Below are positions 56,943 to 64,000 of a stretch of DNA of 64,000 nucleotides, one piece after another. Each line of letters starts with the position of its first letter. Position 1 is the first letter of the stretch. A program made the position numbers and the translations under genes. A model generated the notes under the pieces. That model searched no databases, was not told the origin of the DNA, and saw only the letters and a list, made by a program, of their open reading frames with translations. Origin of the DNA: Wolfiporia cocos (lineage: Eukaryota; Basidiomycota; Agaricomycetes; Polyporales; Phaeolaceae); NCBI GenBank assembly GCA_029448655.1, contig JACCLO010000048.1, positions 22,412 through 86,411 on the forward strand, in the 5' to 3' direction.

Positions 56943-57649
56943 TGTTACGGGTCGAACACCCGTTCGTATATTCGAGTCGCGAATATAGATCGTTCTTCTG
57001 CACGTGGGCGTATAGCCGTATGCAAGGCAAATGCTCGTTAGATGCCTTCAAGTCCTAGGTGAAGTTCCTAGGAGATCGTATAATATCCAATACGCGTTAG
57101 AGGATATAATCTGTTCAGGTGCGAGTCGAATAGAATATAAGACTCGCCTAAGTCCGAGAAGTCAGTGTGCACTTCGAGGACTTAGTCGTTTGGTTGCTCG
57201 AGTGAGAAATACTGAGCGTAGTTTCCTACGTTTGAGAACAAGTATAAGACTTCTTGTTTATACAACAAGGTCGAGCTGAAGAGCCTTGACAATAAGTACA
57301 TGAGCTTTTATACTACGCTGGGTTTTAGGGGTCAAGTCCATCCCAGATGCCACCGCTACTATCTACGCTATAGTATCAAACGTTTGATAAGTATGTAGTG
57401 ATGTATCCGAAACGATAGATAGGGATGATGGTGGTTGAACACCATCTATAAGCTAATAAACGATGAAGGTGAAACGGTGGCAGAGTTGGATCTGCCAAAG
57501 GTGAAACGCGCCCTACATGCTAATACAACTGGGGATGCGCCCAGTAGAGTCACGAGTAGCCAGGGGGTTGGTTGCGCAACAAGTCCCTGTATCGTATTCG
57601 CCCGGTGGTGAGTTCTGTCGATATTCGAAAAATTAAAATAACCGTAACA
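56943..57649 (-). repeat. 3' LTR of Gypsy-2
   Basis: 707 bp. The plus strand runs from TGTTACGGGTCGAACACCCG to ATAACCGTAACA; the two ends are inverted over TGTTACGG. The outer end holds the palindromic words GGGTCGAACACCC and TATTCGAGTCGCGAATA. The assignment rests on position directly after the polypurine tract and on the inverted ends. The partner LTR is outside the window. Confidence 0.75.
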
Positions 57650-57662
57650 TCAGCCCCTCCCT
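57650..57662 (-). other. Polypurine tract of Gypsy-2
   Basis: The minus strand reads AGGGAGGGGCTGA immediately before the LTR start TGTTACGG. Confidence 0.65.
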
Positions 57663-57805
57663 AGGCATTCGTCGGCCTCGACGAATTTTCCAAGTTCCTC
57701 TCTTCAGAGTGCCTCGGCGTCCTGTTCATTGTAGATGTCGCCGTTCCCGCTGAGGGACGGGGTCGTAGGAGTTCGCCATACGAAGTGTTGGCGGCATTCA
57801 TTCTG

Positions 57806-59410
57806 TCAATGACCTGGTTGATTGAGCCCACAAGCTCTGCAAATATAGTCGGGGCAGTCGAGGATCCAGTGGCTAGCGGATCCGCACTGCCGACAGGGTT
57901 GTTCAGGCGAGGGCCTTGCTGGTACCCGTAGGAAAAGGGATATCTCTGAGATATTCGTTGTGTCGGTATCTCCAGTGGTGAGCGGCGCGGTGGAGGTTCC
58001 GTTGCGCCCATGTGGGTAAGGAGGCGGTGTCTCGTTCGTGCTCCCTCGCACCTCGCTCGAACTCCTCGCGGGTAATGCTCTGCACCGATGGAGATCGTCG
58101 AATAGGCGGCGTGCTATTCGCTCTTCGCTGTCGTTCTGGGGTAGCCCTAGGGCTCGTCGGGCGTGCAGGTGGTTCACGTCTCCCGTTGCCTCCCATACCA
58201 GGAATACGTGGCGTCGGGTCTCTAACTCCTGTTCGGCGGGCTCTCTGAGTCTTGGTAGGCAGTGGAAATAATACTCTATCGCCCTCCATAAAATCAAACG
58301 GCCTTGCAACTCGGCGTCGTTCGTCGGGGGTGAAAAAGCAGGCGGGTCGTGGTGTGTATTCGGGTCGACCGGGAGTAACGTGCTCGCGATCCTCGAAGTC
58401 GTTGAGCGCGTGTCGTAGTCGGGCCGTCGTGGTGGCGGCCAATCTGTCGATAAGTCTGTTGGTGAGTAATTCGAGTCCCTCTCTCTGCGCTCTGATCTGC
58501 CCCTCCATTCGGACAAGGTCCTCGGTGATGTTCTGGTACGAGCTGTAGACGTGTGTGAGGTCCTGCGCGATGTCGAAGAGGGCCGACCAGCCATCGGCTC
58601 GGCCAGCAAAAGGTCCCTCGGCCCTGTACCAGAGGAGGGCGTGTCTACTCTGCAGATGCTGGGGGGAGTACCTTCTTGGTGGCGTACCTCGCGGTCGGCC
58701 TTCTCGACGATCTGCATCGCCGGGGGTCGTGGTTCGGCGGGGGAGCTGGTGGCGAGTCGTCGACATACTATTACTGTCCTGTTTTCGAGTGTCGGGGTTG
58801 TCCTGACTCTCGTCCTGTGGTAGTCTTTTATCAGCTCCTTGGAGTGCTCCAAGTTCGCCTCGTCTTCCCATGAATTGTCGGCCGTGGCATAGCCTTTCCA
58901 CTTGACGAAGTATTGATGCTTCTTTCCTTTCCATCTGTCAGCCAAGATGGCTTCGACTTCGTATTCCTCCTGTCCCTTGATGATATCAGGTGGCGGCCGT
59001 AGGTAATTGGGTCCGTGCACCCTTGTTTCTTTGAATGGTTTTAGTAAGGCAGCATGGAATACCGGATGAATTTTCCAGTTCGCCGGTAACTGCAGCCGGT
59101 ATGTCGTGGGTCCCATCTTTTCTGTGATGGTGAAGGGTCCTTCCCTTTTTGGTGCTAGCTTGTTAGATTCGTAGGGGATGGTTAGGTTCTTTGCGTCGAG
59201 CCAAACCTTGTCTCCTTTCTCGAGCTTCGGTAATTCTCGGAGGAAACGTCCCGCCATTCTTTTCTGAGCTAGTTCGTGCGCGATGAATGCCATCTTTCGC
59301 GCCTCTTTGATCTTTTTGATCCTGTCAACTGCTGCCAGGACGTTTCCTACCCTGTCGTAGTCTGGGAATCCCCTTGGAATATAACCCAAGATTATTTCAA
59401 GGGGCGCAGG
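57806..59410 (-). pseudogene. Gypsy-2 integrase C-terminus, chromodomain and tail
   Basis: It continues the pol frame after a TGA at 59,411-59,413. The integrase C-terminal domain (VWLDAKNLTIPYESNKLAPK, then HPVFHAALLKPF) is followed by a chromodomain at about 58,850-59,000 (EYEVEAILADRW, YFVKWKGY, SWEDEANLE). This would steer integration to marked chromatin. The tail carries, in a +1 frame, a coiled coil near 58,400-58,620 (LTHVYSSYQNITEDLVRMEG, LTNRLIDRLAATTTARLRH). Back in the first frame come LILWRAIEYYFHCLPRLREP and a double zinc knuckle, CRQCGSASHWILDC then CRACG, near 57,830. Two compensating single-base shifts (about 58,630 and 58,330) would join these. Function of the tail is unknown. 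Confidence 0.8.
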
Positions 59411-62400
59411 TCAGTTTTCGGTTCGCTTGGTGTTGTGCGCAAATTCGACGTCGGGTAGTCGTTGTACCCATTGGAAAGGGTCGTTCATGCAATAGATACG
59501 AAGGTACACTTCGATTTGTTGATTCATCCTTTCCGTTTGTCCGTCGGTCTGTGGATGGTACGCCGTACTCATCGCAGATTCCGTTCCCTGCAGCTTGCAT
59601 AATTCCTTGAACAGTTTCGATGCGAACTGTGGTCCCCTGTCTGAAATGATCTTTCGGGGAATGCCGTATTGTGAGTATATCTTTCGATGGAATATTTCTG
59701 CGGCCCCTTCGCTCGTGATTGTTTTGTCGCATGGGGTGAGAGAGATGGCCTTGGATAGGCCATGGTCGACAATCACCATCATGGAGTCATATTTTCCGAC
59801 TCTTGGCAGGTCGGTGACAAAATCGACCGAGCACTGTGAGAAGGGAAGGGCGTCCTCCCGTGTCGGTATTGGCTGTAAAGGGGGTTTTAGCGGGTTCCTA
59901 TCAGGTTTCATCTGTTGACAGATTGCACAGCCTCGGACGTATTCCGGTATCATTGTTCCCATGTCAGGCCACCAAAAGTGGGTCTTAACCTGTACTGTTG
60001 TACCCCAGATCCCAGGGTGTCCGGCCGGGATCGTGTCGTGGTATTTTGAAATGACGTCCCGTCGAAGGCCCTCATCTTTTGGCACGTACATCCTGCCCCT
60101 GTAGAGCAGTATCCCATCCGTTTGTTGCCATTCATCTGCGGTGGTTCTTGCGGGGAATTCGTCTGTGCCCCCTAGAGCACGGATCGCCTGTTCCGCAGAT
60201 TCATCTCGATCGTTGGCGTTCTTGATTCGATCGATGATCGGGATCTGGATTGCGTGGACGACGAGTTCATTTGGAATCATGGTGATTCCCTCGTTGTCTT
60301 CGTTGCTTTCGTCTAGGTGATACAACCTGGACAATGTGTCGGCCATGACTAGTTTCCTCCCGGGGATGTGTTGTAATTTCAGGTCGAATTGCGAGAGGAA
60401 TAGATGCCATCTCGCTTGTCGCCGATTTAGGCGCTGTGCGCTTCTCCAGTACGTCAGGTTCTGATGATCGCTTCGGATCAAGATCCGATGCGGTGCTCCT
60501 TCTAACAGGTGCCGCCATTCTTCTAGTGCTCGGACTATTCCGAGTAGTTCGCGATCATAGATTTCGTAGTTCCGTTCTGTGGATGTCAGGGATTGTGAGA
60601 GATATCCCACTGGCCGTTCACGCCCCGTTTCATCTGTCTGTTTTAGCACTGCCCCTGTGGCAAACTGAGATGCGTCTGTTTCGAGGATGAATGGTTTCTC
60701 CTTGTCTGGCGTTCCTAGTGCGGGCGCCGTTGTGAATGCCTGCTTCATGAAGTCGAACGCCTTTTGTTCTTTATCCGTCCACTGGAATCCTGTCCCTGTG
60801 ACCGTTTTCGTGAGATCCACCAGGGGTCGGGCGTGCGTTGAGTAGTGATCGATAAATTTCCGATAGAAGTTTGCAAATCCTAGGAAGGATCTGACTTCCT
60901 TGAGATTTCGGGGAGTCGGCCACTCTTTAATCCTATTGAGTTTCGCTGGGTCCATCTGGATGTTTCCTGGGGTGATGACTAGTCCTAGAAATTCGACTCT
61001 GTCGACACCGAAGGCGCATTTCTCGGGTTTCACAAAGAGATGGTTATCCACCAATCTCTGAAGGATTCGCCGTTCCCGTTCCTTGTGTGTTTTCTCGTCT
61101 TCTGAGAAAATGAGGATATCGTCCATGTAAACAAGCACCCATCCTTCGAAGATTTCTTCTTTCAGGATTTCGTTCATCATTGCCTGAAAGGTCCCGGGTG
61201 CATTGCACAATCCGAAAAACATAACCGTGGGTTCGTACAACCTTCGGTTTGTTTTGAAGGCCGCTTTCCATTCGTCTCCTTTCTTGATTCGCACGTTGTT
61301 GTACCCCGCTCTAAGGTCCATTTTCGTGAAAATCTTTGCTCCTTTTAGCTTTTCCAGGAGCTCCGAGATTAATGGCAAGGGATAGACGTTCTTTATCGTT
61401 CCTTCGTTCAGATATCGATAATCTTGACAGGGTCGTAGGCCGCTGTCTTTCTTTGGGACGAAGAAGAATGGTGACGCCATCGGGGATTTTGAAGGGACTA
61501 TGAATCCCTTGGCCAGGTTTTCTTTTAGGAATTCGTCCAGCGCCTGTTGCTCTTTAGGCAACAGTGCATAGACTTTGCAGTCCTTCGGCACGAAATCGGG
61601 TTTTAATTCGATTGCGTGGTCCCATGGTCTCGACGGGGGGAACGCCGCTGCGGACTCCTTACTGAACACCTTGGTAAAGTCTAGTAGGTGTTTCGGGACC
61701 ATTTCCTCAATTGTTCGTTCTGGTTCAGGGGTTTTCTGTGCGAATTCTTGGGACTTCGTCAGCGCTTTCCTGACAGCATTGATGATTTGTATCTTTGTTC
61801 GGAACTTCTTTCGTGTTTCCCCTTTCTCTCCTATGATCCTAGGGTTATCTTTTGCAAAGCGTCGGATCGCTTCGTACTCCTCAGGAGTATAGAGCCGCTG
61901 TGCTGTTTCTTCTGGCTGGTCCGTAGATCCAAATCCTTTCTCCCCTCGTTCTGTTTCATCTAGGTCCTCGACCTCCAAAATGTCGGGGGTTAGGTGTCGT
62001 TCGAAAATTATCTGGGCTATTCGCATGCCCGGGATAATTCTATGTGCTTTGTCTGAATAGTTGAAGACGATGGCTCCGACGTCTCCTCGGTAGTCCGAGT
62101 CTATGATTCCGGCCTGTACTACCAGTCCGTGTCTGAGGGTGTTGCCTGATCGTCCGGCCAACCTTCCATACGATCCCTTCGGGATCTTCATTTTTACTCC
62201 TGTGGAGACGAGTTTCCATCCTCCGGCGGGAATCTCGGTTTCTTCTGCAGCGTAAAGGTCATACCCTGCGGCTTCTTGGGTTCCCCTTGTCGGAATTTTC
62301 CCTTCTGGAGCAACTACCATTTCCACCGTATCCATTTGGATCGTGGCTTCCGGTTTCTTTTCTTCTGCCCCTAGTATTGATCGTACATCGACTGTTTGGT

Positions 62401-62814
62401 CCTTCCAGTCGATTGTGGGGTTTTCGTCTTTTAGCCATCCATACCCTAGAATCATATTCTCTGTTCCGATCGATCCTACCAAGAATCGGACCTTTCGCGT
62501 TTTCTGGGTCTTCGGATATCGTAGTAGTATGGTGGCTTCTCGGTCTATTCGCCCATCTTTGTTTTCTGTTCCGTCAACATTTTTGACGATAATCGGGTTC
62601 TTCAAGGGTTGCGTGGGCACCTTGTATTTTTCTACCACTCTGCTGTGGATCAGGTTTGACATTGCTCCTGAGTCGATTAGTGCATTGCACTTCACGGGTT
62701 TTGCCAGCGTCATGATTACCGGAATGAAGAGGGATCGATTCTTCTCGAACGAGGTAATTACATGCGCTGCTTTCTCGGAGGGTAAGACCGTGGGCTTCCC
62801 TCCTAGGCAAAATC
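59411..62814 (-). CDS. Gypsy-2 pol: protease, dUTPase, reverse transcriptase, RNase H, integrase
   Basis: Pol is entered by a -1 shift from gag at 62,809-62,815. Protease: CNALIDSGAMSNLI near 62,670 and ILGYGWLKD. The dUTPase (about 61,890-62,330) has all five motifs: AAGYDLYAAE, GRSGNTLRHG, AGIIDSDYRGDVG, GMRIAQIIFE and RGEKGFGSTD. Reverse transcriptase: KMDLRAGYNNVRI and the active site VYMDDILIF (about 61,100). RNase H: ETDASQFATGAVL, EIYDRELLG, SDHQNLTYWRS, ADTLSR. Integrase: HDTIPAGHPG to CAICQQMK, then DFVTDLP, IISDRGPQFA, GQTERMNQ. All catalytic residues look intact. The chain stops at TGA 59,411-59,413, in frame with the integrase C-terminus. The embedded dUTPase would lower dUTP during cDNA synthesis in the particle. 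Confidence 0.93.
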
Positions 62815-62815
62815 C
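62777..62815 (-). promoter_or_regulatory. -1 ribosomal frameshift signal at gag-pol
   Basis: In gag the last codons are CAG GAT TTT GCC TAG. The heptamer G GAT TTT (62,809-62,815) has the X XXY YYZ phase needed for a -1 slip, and the -1 frame is open straight into pol (GFCLGGKPTVLP). Five nucleotides downstream a stem can form, GGAGGG (62,798-62,803) with CCCTCC (62,777-62,782), with a 15-nt loop that could extend to a pseudoknot. Spacing and phase match retroviral sites such as the GGATTTA-type ones. Confidence 0.8.
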
Positions 62816-63998
62816 TGTTCTTCTACGAGCCGTGCTAGGAGCTCGGGGTTCTTGGCTTTCAGAGCCCTAATTGCTGTGACCGCTCTGTTAGCGGTGACAT
62901 ATTCAGTCTCTTCTTCGGAGACTTCTTCGATGCGAGCTTCTTGCTCGGCTTCTTCTTCTTCGGTTTTTCGAGTAGTCCGCCTAGGGCGGGCTGGTTTCCT
63001 CGGCCTCTTCGGGCAGTCTCGCGACATATGTCCTGGCTGATGACAGGTGAAGCATTTTCCTTTCTTGATGTGATCGTCCCTTTCCTGGGTGGTCATTCGA
63101 TCTACATCCATTGCGTTCGGATCTTTCGGTGCGGTTGTCTGTGGAGCACTAGTGCGTCCGTTATTCTGGTTCGAGGCTTGCCAAGCCTTTTTCTTGACAA
63201 ACGGTTTTCCCGTTTCAAGAATATCTTGTACGTATTTTCATAGTACGAGGCAGCGGACTGCCATTCATCAATGGTTGCTGGTAGCGGTCGAACACCGATG
63301 ATGTATCGGGTCGTGTGTTCGGGTAACCCTTTCTCAAAGAGGGTTATGAGCAACGCGTTTCCGTCCGCGCTGTATCGATCGTACTGGGCCTTTCCGGCCA
63401 AGTTGTTGAACTCGGTGATATAATCATCAATGTCCTTCCTGTCCTGGGTTACGTCCAGGATTTTCTTCCGCGCCTTCTGTACCTCTTCGATGGCTCCGAA
63501 GGCTTTCTGGAAGTCTGCATCAAACTGTGCAAGACTAGGTGGGAAGAATCGTTTCGTCTGGGGGTTCGTGTAAACCCGGTGGTAATTTTGTTTCCACTGG
63601 CCTGTTTTCCCCTTGTTCGAAATATAAGAGAGGATAAAGATCACTCTCTGAACGTCGTTCTGGAATGATGTTTCGTACATCGTAAACCAGGAATTGCACT
63701 GGTTTATGAAGTTCTGCATGTCAGATCGTTCCCCGTCGAATACGTCTGGGGGATTGATCTTTATCATCGGGGGTCGGTAGTACGGGTTTGGCGCCGGAGG
63801 TTGAGGCTGCGGCGCATTCGGTGGTGGAGGTCCTCCTCCTCCCGGGTATCCTCCACCTGGGTTTCCTGGGTTTCCTCCGGGGTTCCCTGGGTTTCCTCCA
63901 GGGTTTCCTCCTCCGGGGTTCGCGGGGGTTCCTCCTCCGAATCCTCCAGGAGGGGGGGCATTCCCTCCTCCGAGTCCGAAGTTTCCTCCCAGTCCTCC
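62803..63998 (-). pseudogene. Gypsy-2 gag, 5' end beyond the window
   Basis: From the window edge the minus strand encodes a Gly/Pro/Asn-rich head with PGGNPGNPGG repeats (about 63,780-63,960). The capsid-like region follows: INPPDVFDGERSDMQNFINQ, DIDDYITEFNNLAGKAQYD, PLPATIDEWQSAASYYEN. A one-base shift at an A-run near 63,235 leads into the frame DILETGKPFVKKKAW and AMDVDRMT. The zinc knuckle CFTCHQPGHMSRDC is at about 63,010-63,050, then a Glu-rich stretch and the stop TAG at 62,803-62,805. Gag forms the particle and binds the RNA. Confidence 0.85.
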
Positions 63999-64000
63999 TC

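Larger units (their letters stand above)
56943..64000 (-). mobile_element. Gypsy-2: chromodomain Ty3/Gypsy element with internal dUTPase
   Basis: The order on the minus strand is gag (Gly/Pro-rich head, capsid region, zinc knuckle), a -1 frameshift site, protease, dUTPase, reverse transcriptase, RNase H, integrase, chromodomain, an extra coiled-coil and zinc-knuckle tail, polypurine tract, and 3' LTR. The 5' LTR lies beyond 64,000. The frame is open over 1,100 codons of pol, so decay is light: one TGA at the integrase end, one frame change in gag and two compensating ones in the tail. Its LTR termini (TGTTACGG/CCGTAACA) differ from the TGTCACA families of the first half. Confidence 0.92.

Noticed and set aside
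58012..58873. Plus-strand ORFs of 60-98 codons antisense to Gypsy-2
   Set aside because: They mirror the GC-rich minus-strand chromodomain and tail coding and have no motifs or start context of their own.
1..64000. CRISPR array, prophage or bacterial operon
   Set aside because: No regularly spaced repeats; the genes have spliceosomal introns and the mobile elements are eukaryotic retrotransposons and DNA transposons.

Overview
This window looks like nuclear DNA of a filamentous basidiomycete, probably an agaricomycete. The evidence is many very short GT-AG introns (about 50 nt), chromodomain Ty3/Gypsy retrotransposons, an NRPS-like adenylate-forming enzyme, a mushroom-type kinase-like gene with the HGDL and DFDWAG motifs, and a meiotic MSH4. 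No rRNA gene, convincing tRNA gene or CRISPR array was seen.

Layout. 1-28,800 is a transposon graveyard with nested insertions. It holds hAT-type miniature elements (2,260-2,885; 27,584-28,442; the tail of a third at 49-123), a 1-kb terminal-repeat miniature element (4,207-5,164), a decayed chromodomain Gypsy element ('Gypsy-1', about 5,165-18,166), and a run of solo LTRs most of which have perfect 5-bp target duplications. Gypsy-1 is split by a complete 6-kb non-coding LTR element (7,491-13,539) and by a solo LTR (13,628-14,518). A decayed Mutator-like transposase lies at about 22,080-23,890. 28,830-56,942 is a gene-bearing island: a Cys-rich protein, an HpcH/HpaI aldolase, a small membrane protein, an adenylate-forming enzyme, a lunapark zinc-ribbon fragment, a 2OG-dioxygenase-like gene, MSH4, an Rpp40-like gene, a long protein with the layout of a meiotic axis protein, and a kinase-like gene. 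Two of these genes are broken by solo LTRs, and several carry single-base frameshifts or nonsense codons. 56,943-64,000 is a second Gypsy element ('Gypsy-2') on the minus strand, running off the window.

How it works together. Both Gypsy elements encode a dUTPase, but in different places: at the C-terminus after the chromodomain in Gypsy-1, and between protease and reverse transcriptase in Gypsy-2. Gypsy-2 has a textbook -1 frameshift signal at the gag-pol junction. The 6-kb non-coding element carries a primer-binding site complementary to the predicted 5' end of its own transcript (Tf1-like self-priming). Gypsy-1 LTRs share that 12-mer and the polypurine tract, so Gypsy-1-like elements are the probable source of its enzymes. 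Across about ten LTRs of several families an inverted repeat with a constant CTTAC-type loop and co-varying arms sits between the TATA box and the presumed start site. A second co-varying inverted repeat ends many LTRs. MSH4 and the candidate axis protein are near neighbours.
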